From NCBI RefSeq assembly GCF_013315265.1, contig NZ_JABUFE010000009.1, positions 62,001-126,000 on the forward strand: a stretch of DNA of 64,000 nt. The letters are read 5' to 3'. Position numbers and translations under genes: made by a program. Origin of the DNA: Parasulfitobacter algicola. GTDB taxonomy: Bacteria > Pseudomonadota > Alphaproteobacteria > Rhodobacterales > Rhodobacteraceae. Shown here piece by piece: positions 53,940-62,654 of this stretch. The notes below the pieces were generated by a model that saw nothing but the letters and a program-made list of their open reading frames with translations, searched no databases and had not been told where the DNA came from. The number at the start of each line of letters is the position of its first letter. Position 1 is the stretch's first letter.

Positions 53940-55460
53940 ATGACAACTACGACCGACCCCCAACCGGCGTCGTTCCGCCTGTCGATGCTATTGAACGACA
54001 CGCGTTACCGATCATATACGTTTCAATTCATTGCATTGATTGTGCTGATTTTGTTCATGTCATCACTGGGCATGAATCTTGTCACCAACTTGGCTGAACA
54101 AGGTGTCCCATTTTCGTTTGATTATTTGGGCAGCCCTGCTGGATATGACATTAACCAACGCCCCATTGATTATAATAACCAAGATACACATCTGCGCGCA
54201 TCAATCGTGGGCGTGATGAATACGTTGATCGTTGCCGTTCTGGGCTGCGTCACCGCAACATTTCTTGGCGTGATAGCAGGGGTTTTGCGGTTGTCGAATA
54301 ATTGGCTGATCGCAAAGCTGATGGCCGTTTATGTCGAAGCATTTCGCAATGTCCCGGTATTAATCTGGATTTTGGTTATCTTCTTTATCATGACCGCTGC
54401 TCTGCCTTCGCCCAGTGCATTCCGCGGCGATGATCCCGCGTCTTCCATGTTATTTAACTCAATCGCTTTCACCAACCGCGGCGTTTACATCCCATGGGTT
54501 CAGTTTGAAAATGGCTTTGACAGTATTCTGGTCGTACCGCCTGTTTTTGCTGACACATACAGCATCAGCTTTTTAGGGTTGTTCAATATCAATATGTCGC
54601 TCTGGCTGGTGATCATTACGCTTTTGTGCGGTATCTATATGGCCGTAAAAGTGGCTGGCTTTATTCAACAAAACTATGGCCGCGCTTTTGCTCTTTTACC
54701 CGGATTTGTACGCCTTGCGGTGTATCTTGCAGTGGCCTTAGGGCCTGCGATCATTGTTTATGCAATTCTTCTAAGCGCAAATGGGGCTGAATCTGAAAGA
54801 TCTTTGCGGTTTTCGCTCAGCATCAATTTCGTTGTCATGCTGGTCGTCTTTTTGCTTAGCCTTTATGTTTCACGGCTGATCCGTGACTGGGCGATTGCCA
54901 AACAACAGATCACTGGCGATCTGCCCGCAACTTGGCACATGCGCATCGCAGTCATCATTCTGCCCACAGCTTTGACGCTGTTTTGGCTTGGCGCATATCT
55001 GGATTATCCAGCGTTACGCGGATTCAATTTTTCGGGTGGGCTTACAATTCGCGGATCTCTGATTGCATTATGGTTGGCACTGGCCGTTTATACCGGTGCC
55101 TTCATCGCAGAAAACGTGCGTGCCGGTATTCAGGCGATCAGCCAAGGTCAGACAGAGGCCGCCGGGTCACTGGGGCTGCGCCCCAACCGCATCATGAACC
55201 TGGTTGTTCTGCCACAGGCTTTACGGGTCATCATTCCGCCGCTGATTTCGCAATATCTGAACCTGACGAAAAACTCATCCCTCGCGATTGCGGTGGGTTA
55301 TATGGATGTCACCGGTACGCTTGGCGGGATCACGTTGAACCAAACGGGTAAAGCGATCGAATCCGTTTTGCTGCTGATGATCTTTTATCTGACGATCAGC
55401 CTCAGTATTTCGCTGTTCATGAATATCTATAACAATTCAGTCAAACTGAAGGAGCGGTAA
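53940..55460 (+). CDS. aapQ: General L-amino acid ABC transporter permease AapQ
   Basis: A 506-residue membrane protein with an N-terminal helix, a long linker, more helices and a C-terminal BPD-type permease domain with the EAA-like loop QGQTEAAGSLGLRPNRIMNLVVLPQ. The long, double-domain layout is typical of AapQ. Pairs with AapM in the inner membrane. Confidence 0.93.
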   Translation: MTTTTDPQPASFRLSMLLNDTRYRSYTFQFIALIVLILFMSSLGMNLVTNLAEQGVPFSFDYLGSPAGYDINQRPIDYNNQDTHLRASIVGVMNTLIVAVLGCVTATFLGVIAGVLRLSNNWLIAKLMAVYVEAFRNVPVLIWILVIFFIMTAALPSPSAFRGDDPASSMLFNSIAFTNRGVYIPWVQFENGFDSILVVPPVFADTYSISFLGLFNINMSLWLVIITLLCGIYMAVKVAGFIQQNYGRAFALLPGFVRLAVYLAVALGPAIIVYAILLSANGAESERSLRFSLSINFVVMLVVFLLSLYVSRLIRDWAIAKQQITGDLPATWHMRIAVIILPTALTLFWLGAYLDYPALRGFNFSGGLTIRGSLIALWLALAVYTGAFIAENVRAGIQAISQGQTEAAGSLGLRPNRIMNLVVLPQALRVIIPPLISQYLNLTKNSSLAIAVGYMDVTGTLGGITLNQTGKAIESVLLLMIFYLTISLSISLFMNIYNNSVKLKER

Positions 55461-55461
55461 G

Positions 55462-56991
55462 ATGTCCGGTACTCATGCACATACTGCTGCTTTCGTGCGC
55501 ACCAGTGAAATTCCGCCATCCCTTCCGCCCCAAAATGAGGGTGGCGTTGGCAGATGGATGCGCGAGAACCTGTTTTCAGGGCCAATCAATTCAATTCTGA
55601 CCCTGATCGCATTGTTTTTCGTAATACGTCTGCTGATCTTTGTTGTGCCATGGATCTATAGTGGCGTTTGGACAGCTGACAGCCTAAGCGGTTGTCGCGC
55701 AGTTCTTGAGGGCGCGCGCGGTGCTTGCTTTTCAGTTCTGACAGACCGTTGGCACCAGCTTTTGTTTGGATCAGCTTATCCACACGACGCGACTTTTCTT
55801 AGCTTTATGACAGGGGTACCCGTCGAAGATCTAAGATTTACGAGCGGTGTGCGCGAAAATACCAACTTCTTCCAAGAGTTCTTTTTTGGATATTGGCGTC
55901 CTGTTTTAGCTTTCATCCTGCTTTTTGTGGCGATTGCACCAATCCTGTATCAAGATCTGCCACGCAAAATGATGATCTTCACCGGGCTTTATCCATTTGT
56001 CGCATTTTGGTTTGTTTGGGGTGGATCGATCTGGTTGCCCATAACGCTTTTGATCGGCTTGGGTTTGGCATACATGCTTTACAGCAACCTTGCGAAACAG
56101 TCTTTCTTTATGGGCGTTTTGGCATTTCTTGGTGTGGTAATCATTTTATTCCTGAATCCGATTACCATGGTTTTTGGATTACTTGATTTTCTACGCGATT
56201 TAATAGCAGCCATGGGCTGGGAACGTGGCGACAACAGCATGATGCTGGCCGACCGTTTTCAAGGCGCAGCATCCATCTTCCCACTAAACGCCCACGTCGT
56301 CGAATTTCTATCAAGCATTATACCGATAGAGCTTCAATCCGTCGCAAGTCGCGACATTGGTGGGTTCATGTTGAACATGATCCTTGGCACGGTGTGTGTG
56401 TCGCTGTCCTTACCTCTTGGCATCGCATTGGCACTTGGCCGGCAATCCAACCTGCCCGTTATCAAATGGGTTTGCGTTGTTTTCATTGAATTCATCCGCG
56501 GCGTACCACTAATCACATTGCTGTTCGTCGCGAATGTCGTGCTGGCCTATTTTCTGCCACCTGGCACTAACTTCGACCTGATTTTAAGGGTGATCATCAT
56601 GATCACACTTTTCGCAGCGGCCTATATTGCAGAAGTCATCAGGGGTGGTCTGGCAGCATTACCGCGTGGGCAGTATGAAGCTGCTGATAGTCTTGGTCTG
56701 GATTATGCCCAATCCATGCGTCTGATCATTCTGCCGCAAGCGTTGAAAATCTCAATTCCAGGCATCGTCAACGTCGCTGTTGGATTGTTCAAAGACACCA
56801 CACTGGTTTCGATCATTTCAATGTACGATCTGATCGGTCTGATCCGTGGACCTGTTTTGGCATCCACTGATTGGAACGGCGTCTATTGGGAACTATTCAG
56901 CTTTGCCGCCTTACTGTTCTTCGTCATCTGCTATGGCATTTCGCAATACTCACAATGGCTGGAGCGTAAGCTTCAAACTGGCCACCGCTAG
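55462..56991 (+). CDS. aapM: General L-amino acid ABC transporter permease AapM
   Basis: A 509-residue permease with many helices and the EAA-like loop PRGQYEAADSLGLDYAQSMRLIILPQ in the C-terminal domain. AAGGAG lies before the ATG, one base after the aapQ stop. It forms the membrane channel with AapQ. Confidence 0.93.
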   Translation: MSGTHAHTAAFVRTSEIPPSLPPQNEGGVGRWMRENLFSGPINSILTLIALFFVIRLLIFVVPWIYSGVWTADSLSGCRAVLEGARGACFSVLTDRWHQLLFGSAYPHDATFLSFMTGVPVEDLRFTSGVRENTNFFQEFFFGYWRPVLAFILLFVAIAPILYQDLPRKMMIFTGLYPFVAFWFVWGGSIWLPITLLIGLGLAYMLYSNLAKQSFFMGVLAFLGVVIILFLNPITMVFGLLDFLRDLIAAMGWERGDNSMMLADRFQGAASIFPLNAHVVEFLSSIIPIELQSVASRDIGGFMLNMILGTVCVSLSLPLGIALALGRQSNLPVIKWVCVVFIEFIRGVPLITLLFVANVVLAYFLPPGTNFDLILRVIIMITLFAAAYIAEVIRGGLAALPRGQYEAADSLGLDYAQSMRLIILPQALKISIPGIVNVAVGLFKDTTLVSIISMYDLIGLIRGPVLASTDWNGVYWELFSFAALLFFVICYGISQYSQWLERKLQTGHR

Positions 56992-57006
56992 GAAAGGGTG
57001 ATCCCC

Positions 57007-57774
57007 ATGAACCAACCCGCACAAATGACCATCTCAAACGAGGTCGCAATCGAAATTGATACCATGAACAAGTGGTACGGCACCTTCCATGTGCTGCGCG
57101 ATATTGACCTGACGGTTTACCGCGGCGAACGTATCGTGATTTGCGGCCCTTCCGGGTCTGGTAAATCCACTTTGATCCGCTGCATCAACGCGCTGGAAGA
57201 ACATCAGGCTGGGCGCATTACTGTCGATGGAACTGTACTGTCATCAGATCTGAAAAATATCGATAAGATCCGGTCCGAAGTCGGTATGGTGTTTCAGCAT
57301 TTCAATCTGTTCCCCCATCTGACCATTTTGGAAAACTGCACATTGGCCCCGATCTGGGTGCGCAAAACCCCCAGAAAAGAGGCTGAAGAAACGGCCATGC
57401 ACTTTCTGGAAAAGGTGAAAATTCCCGAGCAGGCGGATAAATATCCAGGACAACTGTCCGGTGGGCAGCAGCAACGCGTCGCCATTGCCCGGTCTTTGTG
57501 TATGCGCCCACGCATCATGCTGTTCGACGAACCCACATCCGCGCTGGACCCCGAGATGATTTCGGAAGTGCTGGACACGATGATCGAACTGGCCGAAGAA
57601 GGCATGACAATGCTTTGCGTGACCCACGAAATGGGGTTTGCGCGCAAAGTGGCCAACCGCGTGATCTTTATGGATGCAGGTCAGATTGTTGAACAAAATG
57701 AGCCGGAAGAGTTCTTTAACAATCCAAAGTCAGACCGCACCAAATTGTTCCTAAGCCAAATTCTGGGTCACTGA
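57007..57774 (+). CDS. aapP: General L-amino acid ABC transporter ATPase AapP
   Basis: A 255-residue ABC ATPase. Walker A is [14 protein letters not shown], the signature is [15 protein letters not shown] and Walker [15 protein letters not shown]. The ATG at 57007 was preferred because AGGAAAGGG gives normal spacing, whereas the in-frame GTG at 56998 directly abuts it. It powers uptake by AapJQM. Confidence 0.95.
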   Translation: MNQPAQMTISNEVAIEIDTMNKWYGTFHVLRDIDLTVYRGERIVICGPSGSGKSTLIRCINALEEHQAGRITVDGTVLSSDLKNIDKIRSEVGMVFQHFNLFPHLTILENCTLAPIWVRKTPRKEAEETAMHFLEKVKIPEQADKYPGQLSGGQQQRVAIARSLCMRPRIMLFDEPTSALDPEMISEVLDTMIELAEEGMTMLCVTHEMGFARKVANRVIFMDAGQIVEQNEPEEFFNNPKSDRTKLFLSQILGH

Positions 57775-57834
57775 CACTCGTTGCACTCTATCCGAGCGCT
57801 TATCGTGAAGAGTGCAGCAAGGACCGATGAAAGG

Positions 57835-58323
57835 TTAAAGCAAATCGCGCGGGCCGACGAAGTCTTGCGCGATTGCTTTTCCCCAAGACACATCCGACCA
57901 GCTGGCAATGTCGAAATCAGCGATCAGGGTGGCACATGTCGGATAGGTGAAAAACCTGTCATCATTCGGTGGATCTGACACAAGACTTTCAGCAAATTCA
58001 GCAACGCCAGGATTGTGGCCAAGCATCAAAACACAGTATTCTGTCGCCTGTCTTAAAGCCTTTAGCATCTGATCGCGATCAGCATGATAAAGCATCCGCG
58101 TGAATTGGACCGGCGCTTTGAATGCAAGATATTCCCAGGTATCCTGCGTACGCTGCGCAGACGATGATATGGCTTGGTCAGGGTTATAGGACTGTTTTCG
58201 CAACCAATCCCCAATCGCTTTGGCAGATCGTATTCCGCGATTGTTCAATGGCCGATCATGGTCAGTCAGACCGGGCGTGCCCCAATCAGACTTGGCATGG
58301 CGGATCAGGATCAACCGCTTCAT
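57835..58323 (-). CDS. SixA-type phosphohistidine phosphatase
   Basis: A 162-residue histidine phosphatase family protein with the catalytic LILIRHAKSDWG (RHG-like loop, His9), SSSAQRTQDT and MLGHNPGVAEFA. SixA removes phosphate from histidine-containing phosphotransfer proteins; in alphaproteobacteria it can act on nitrogen-PTS components. The ATG at 58323 overlaps the stop of the upstream desaturase gene (ATGA). Confidence 0.88.
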   Translation of the reverse strand: MKRLILIRHAKSDWGTPGLTDHDRPLNNRGIRSAKAIGDWLRKQSYNPDQAISSSAQRTQDTWEYLAFKAPVQFTRMLYHADRDQMLKALRQATEYCVLMLGHNPGVAEFAESLVSDPPNDDRFFTYPTCATLIADFDIASWSDVSWGKAIAQDFVGPRDLL

Positions 58324-59117
58324 TTGCGTTGAAACGGCAACGACAAGCTCCACCCCAGTTTTGAGGGACGATCATCCTGCCATTCAAGCCCGATTTCCAT
58401 ATCCTCATGTCCGTCGCGCGGGTTTTGCGAATATGTTTGAAACAGCCTATCCCACCAGCTAAGGGCAAAGCCATAATTGCTATCATGTTCATCCCGTGTG
58501 ACCGAATGATGGATGCGGTGCATATCAGGTGTTACCACAAAAAGCCGCAATATACGATCCAGACCAAGCGGCAATTTTAAGTTCGCATGATTAAACATAG
58601 CCGATCCGTTCAACAAAATTTCAAAAATCAGGATCGCTAAAGCCGCAGGCCCAAGCAGATAGACAAGGCCAATTTTCAATAGCATAGAAAAGGCGATTTC
58701 GACCGGATGAAACCGAATAGCCGTTGTCACATCCATATCACGATCAGCATGATGAACACGGTGAATACGCCAAAGGATCGGAATTTTGTGACTGACAACA
58801 TGCTGCGCCCAGATTGCAAAATCGAAGATCAGAATTGTCAGTACAATCTCAAGCGCGAATGGTAACGATATTTGGTTAAACAGCCCCCAACCCAATCGTT
58901 CTGCGTCTATAGACGCACCTATCGCCAATAATGGTAAAATGACTGCGATCAAGCGCAGTGTTAGGGTGTCAAGAATAACGATAGACCAGTTAGTAAACCA
59001 GCGACTTGTGCGGGTTTGGCGCCTTTTCCGTCTTGGCAAAATCGCCTCTAGCATCGCGATCAGGGCAAACAGCCCCACAAAAATGCCTAAACGGATAAAT
59101 GCTTCATTTTCCATCAT
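58320..59117 (-). CDS. Sterol desaturase / fatty acid hydroxylase family protein
   Basis: A 265-residue membrane protein with several helices and the eight-His di-iron motif: HVVSHKIPILWRIHRVHHAD, then FNHANLKL and HRIHHSV ... DEHDSNYG. Such enzymes add oxygen to lipids or carotenoids; here the substrate is not known. Followed by sixA with a 4-base overlap. There are two adjacent ATG codons at the start. Confidence 0.87.
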   Translation of the reverse strand: MMENEAFIRLGIFVGLFALIAMLEAILPRRKRRQTRTSRWFTNWSIVILDTLTLRLIAVILPLLAIGASIDAERLGWGLFNQISLPFALEIVLTILIFDFAIWAQHVVSHKIPILWRIHRVHHADRDMDVTTAIRFHPVEIAFSMLLKIGLVYLLGPAALAILIFEILLNGSAMFNHANLKLPLGLDRILRLFVVTPDMHRIHHSVTRDEHDSNYGFALSWWDRLFQTYSQNPRDGHEDMEIGLEWQDDRPSKLGWSLSLPFQRK

Positions 59118-59205
59118 ACAAAGCTATCTCAAACTTTGCTTATCGCAAGAGACCATAAGAAGATGTGAACAGAGTTTTCGCTAATCAGGAATTCTAAAGT
59201 ACATT

Positions 59206-59961
59206 TCAGGCTAAAAACGCATGAACTGCGGCTTCGAACTCGCGTGGCTTTTCAGCATGTAACCAATGCCCTACATTCGGAATTTTCGCAAATTTTGCCT
59301 TTGGGAATAAGGGTTTGATAATCTCGCGGTGATCTGTCTTGACGTAGTCGGACAATGCGCCGGACAAAAACAGAGTTGATTTGGTAAAGACTGACGAAAT
59401 CTTAGGAAATGATAGGATTTTATCCATTTCTTTGTCTAAAACATCCAAATTTAATCGCCATTCGCGGTTTTGAACGTCAAGGCTTTGCAGCAAAAACGCC
59501 CTGACGCCAGCATCCGGAATATCTGCTTTCAGCAAAGAATCTGCGTCTGATCTTTTTTCAACTTGTGATAACGACATGTCTCGCATCGCTTTGATAAGGG
59601 ACGATTGATCATGATCATAAGTCACAGGCGCGATATCCGCTATGATCAGTCTGTTGACCAAATCAGCATATCGCAAGGCTAAGACCATAGCCGTTTTACC
59701 CCCCATTGAGTGTCCCAAAACATCTGCAGGCCCATCAAAGCCACGCAGTACGGCCATCAGATCATCCGCCATGTCATTGTACGACTGGCTTTCGTACCAT
59801 GGGCTGAACCCATGATTGCGCATATCTACGGTGATCACCTGCCGATTCTCAGACAAGCGTTTGGCAATAACACCCCAATTGCGCGCCGAGCCAAACAGCC
59901 CATGTGCGATTAACAAAGGGGGAAGTTCGGTTTGTGCGCCAGTTATAATCGTATTTAGCAT
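59206..59961 (-). CDS. Alpha/beta hydrolase (YbfF-like esterase)
   Basis: A 251-residue hydrolase: oxyanion HGLFGSARNWG, nucleophile LGHSMGGKTAM, and the final NVGHWLHAEKP with the catalytic His. The start was put at MLNTI (59961); an ATG nine codons further up is possible. Substrate unknown; probably acyl esters or acyl-CoA thioesters. Confidence 0.85.
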   Translation of the reverse strand: MLNTIITGAQTELPPLLIAHGLFGSARNWGVIAKRLSENRQVITVDMRNHGFSPWYESQSYNDMADDLMAVLRGFDGPADVLGHSMGGKTAMVLALRYADLVNRLIIADIAPVTYDHDQSSLIKAMRDMSLSQVEKRSDADSLLKADIPDAGVRAFLLQSLDVQNREWRLNLDVLDKEMDKILSFPKISSVFTKSTLFLSGALSDYVKTDHREIIKPLFPKAKFAKIPNVGHWLHAEKPREFEAAVHAFLA

Positions 59962-60036
59962 AAAAACCGCTGTATCAGCCTTGCGCATGAACGCAAGCCC
60001 TTGAGGCCAAGCTTCGTTTGCGCTTTAGCTCATATT

Positions 60037-60408
60037 ATGGATCTGCAGCGTATTCAAAAAGATATTCAAAAAGTGTCCACGTTGATGGAGCAAAAACTAA
60101 GTTTGCGAGGTAAAACGCTTGGGCAAAAAGCCAAACGTGCCAAGCGTTTTTTGCCCAGATACCTTATCAAAAACGCTGAGTATTTAGACAGTGTTTTAAA
60201 GCTGACTGAAAATCCAAAACTCATTCCGATGATTGATCAAGTCCGTGTTGATCGAGCTATCAAAGGTCTGACCCGCTATCTGAATACAATTGATGAAAAA
60301 AAGCGCCGAAGAACGGCGCTTTTGAATGCATTTTCGATAGCAGGACTGAATATTTTGCTCGTCGGCGTTGCCTTGGCCGTTTTTCTATATTGGCAAGGCT
60401 ATCTTTAA
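60037..60408 (+). CDS. Hypothetical protein with C-terminal membrane helix
   Basis: A 123-residue basic protein (KLSLRGKTLGQKAKRAKRFLP) with a single C-terminal helix (AGLNILLVGVALAVFLYW). No family recognised. The ATG at 60037 is likely; a TTG at 60001 is in frame. It is convergent with glyA, 9 bases apart. The basic region before the helix may lie on the cytoplasmic face of the membrane. Confidence 0.65.
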   Translation: MDLQRIQKDIQKVSTLMEQKLSLRGKTLGQKAKRAKRFLPRYLIKNAEYLDSVLKLTENPKLIPMIDQVRVDRAIKGLTRYLNTIDEKKRRRTALLNAFSIAGLNILLVGVALAVFLYWQGYL

Positions 60409-60417
60409 TCCAAGCGG

Positions 60418-61713
60418 TCAAAGCCCTTGATAAATTGGGAACTGCCCACAAAGTTGCAAAACCTTAGCCTTTACCACAGCTTCAACGTCGGCATTGCCAT
60501 CCACCCCATTTGCCGCCAAACCATCGACAACTTCGACAATAAGATCAGCAATCTGGCGGAATTCAGGTTCACCAAAACCGCGTGTTGTACCTGCAGGCGA
60601 TCCAAGACGAATACCGGATGTGACCATCGGTTTTTCCGGATCAAAAGGGATACCGTTTTTGTTGCATGTGATATGAGCGCGGCCCAAGGCCTCTTCGGTT
60701 GCATTGCCCTTTACGCCCTTGGGGCGCAAATCGACCAGCATCACATGGCTATCTGTACCGCCCGTCACAATGTCCAAGCCACCTTTGATAAGCTGATCAG
60801 CCAGGGCTTGTGCATTCTTGATCACCTGCGCCTGATAGGTCTTGAATTCAGGGCGCAGCGCTTCGCCGAACGCAATAGCTTTTGCTGCAATTACATGCAT
60901 CAAAGGCCCGCCTTGAATTCCGGGAAAGATGGCCGAGTTAAACTTTTTAGCCAACGCTTCATCGTTAGTCAGGATCATCCCACCTCGGGGACCGCGCAGG
61001 GTTTTATGCGTCGTCGTCGTCGCGACATGGGCGTGCGGGAAGGGCGACGGATACAGACCCGCCGCCACAAGACCCGCGAAATGCGCCATGTCTACCAGCA
61101 GATAGGCGCCCACGCTATCGGCAATTTCGCGGAACTTCGCGAAGTCCAGTTGGCGCGGAATGGCAGACCCGCCAGCAATGATCATCTTGGGCTGATGTTC
61201 GGTGGCCAATGCCTGGATTTGATCGTAATCCACGTGGTTGTCGTCGTGACGCACGCCGTATTGTATCGCATTGAACCACTTGCCGGACTGGTTCGGCTTG
61301 GCCCCGTGGGTCAGGTGGCCACCTGCATCCAGGCTCATCCCCAAGATCGTGTCGCCGGGTTGCAAAAGGGCGGTGAAAACCCCCTGGTTCGCCTGGCTGC
61401 CGGAATTTGGCTGTACATTCGCAAAGCCGCAGTCAAACAGCTGACACGCCCGCTCAATCGCCAGATTTTCCGCGATATCGACATACTGGCAGCCGCCATA
61501 GTACCGGCGCCCCGGATAGCCCTCGGCGTATTTGTTCGTCATCACGCCGCCTTGCGCTTCCATGACAGCGGCGGATACGATGTTTTCGCTGGCGATCAGC
61601 TCAATCTCGTCACGTTGGCGACCAAGTTCAGACTGAATGGCGGCATGGATATCAGGATCACGCGTTTCAAGCGTTTCAGTGAAAAATCCGTCATCGCGAT
61701 GGGGGGCATTCAT
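60418..61713 (-). CDS. glyA: Serine hydroxymethyltransferase
   Basis: A 431-residue PLP enzyme. Typical elements are [29 protein letters not shown], the PLP-Lys motif [16 protein letters not shown] and [11 protein letters not shown]. It interconverts serine and glycine and supplies methylene-tetrahydrofolate. Length and all key residues are normal. An inverted repeat in its leader is listed separately. Confidence 0.96.
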   Translation of the reverse strand: MNAPHRDDGFFTETLETRDPDIHAAIQSELGRQRDEIELIASENIVSAAVMEAQGGVMTNKYAEGYPGRRYYGGCQYVDIAENLAIERACQLFDCGFANVQPNSGSQANQGVFTALLQPGDTILGMSLDAGGHLTHGAKPNQSGKWFNAIQYGVRHDDNHVDYDQIQALATEHQPKMIIAGGSAIPRQLDFAKFREIADSVGAYLLVDMAHFAGLVAAGLYPSPFPHAHVATTTTHKTLRGPRGGMILTNDEALAKKFNSAIFPGIQGGPLMHVIAAKAIAFGEALRPEFKTYQAQVIKNAQALADQLIKGGLDIVTGGTDSHVMLVDLRPKGVKGNATEEALGRAHITCNKNGIPFDPEKPMVTSGIRLGSPAGTTRGFGEPEFRQIADLIVEVVDGLAANGVDGNADVEAVVKAKVLQLCGQFPIYQGL

Positions 61714-61751
61714 GGGCCAGCTCCTGCTTGCAAAGGAAATTTGCGTCTGAT

Positions 61752-61771
61752 GTAGCTTATGTAACAGCTAC
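61752..61771 (-). promoter_or_regulatory. Small hairpin in the glyA leader
   Basis: GTAGCT and AGCTAC form a 6-bp stem around an 8-base loop about 40 bases upstream of the glyA ATG. It could affect glyA expression. No known riboswitch was recognised. Confidence 0.35.
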
Positions 61772-61886
61772 GCAAAAGCCCTGATCGCATCCTTTGTACT
61801 TTTGGTGAACCAATCTGCGATCACATAGGCCCCTTGTGTTTCCGATTGGCACAGGCGATGTCTTTAGGAAATAAGGATCTTTTGCG

Positions 61887-62654
61887 ATGTCACAGCCGCC
61901 GAAAATACATTTTGCAGCCAGCCAAACTGAAATCGCTGAAACCGCCAGACATGTGTTGTCAGGGCGGTATGGCGATGTTCCGGCTGATAATGCAGATATC
62001 ATTGTCGCATTGGGTGGTGATGGCTTTATGTTACAAACACTGCACAACACGCAGCATTTACCCGCCCCAGTTTACGGTATGAACCGCGGTACAATTGGCT
62101 TTTTGATGAATGAGTACAGTGAAAATGATCTGATTGACCGTTTGGCTGACACACAACAAGAGGTCATAAATCCCCTATCAATGCACGCCGAAACTGCAGA
62201 CGGTAAGATGCACGAAGGTTTGGCGATCAATGAAGTGTCATTACTGCGCGCGGGCCCACAAGCGGCAAAACTGCGCATCACAGTTGATGGCCGTGTCAGA
62301 ATGGATGAGTTGGTCTGCGACGGCGCTCTGCTGTCCACACCTGCTGGATCAACAGCCTATAATTATTCCGCCCACGGCCCGATCTTACCGATCGGATCAG
62401 ATGTTTTGGCCCTGACAGCCATGTCAGCCTTTCGTCCGCGCAGATGGCGCGGCGCGCTGTTACCAAAAACAGCCGAGGTGCGTTTTGACGTGATCGAAGC
62501 TGAAAAACGGCCCGTCATGGCAGATGCAGACAGCCGATCTGTTAAAAACGTAATATCAGTGAAAATCCGCAGTGAACCCGCAATCGAACATCGCATTTTA
62601 TTCGATCCAGGCCACGGGCTTGAAGAACGTCTGATACAAGAACAGTTCGTCTAA
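61887..62654 (+). CDS. nadK: NAD kinase
   Basis: A 255-residue protein. The GGDG motif is ALGGDGFML (residues 41-49, Asp45), with GMNRGTIGFLMNE and STPAGSTAYNYSAHGPILPI later. It phosphorylates NAD to NADP. AAGGA lies 12 bases upstream of the ATG. The stop overlaps the convergent prpE stop. Confidence 0.95.
   Translation: MSQPPKIHFAASQTEIAETARHVLSGRYGDVPADNADIIVALGGDGFMLQTLHNTQHLPAPVYGMNRGTIGFLMNEYSENDLIDRLADTQQEVINPLSMHAETADGKMHEGLAINEVSLLRAGPQAAKLRITVDGRVRMDELVCDGALLSTPAGSTAYNYSAHGPILPIGSDVLALTAMSAFRPRRWRGALLPKTAEVRFDVIEAEKRPVMADADSRSVKNVISVKIRSEPAIEHRILFDPGHGLEERLIQEQFV

Noticed and set aside
60427-61755. 442-codon plus-strand frame
   Set aside because: Antisense to glyA, rich in Arg/His/Gln, with no recognisable domain.
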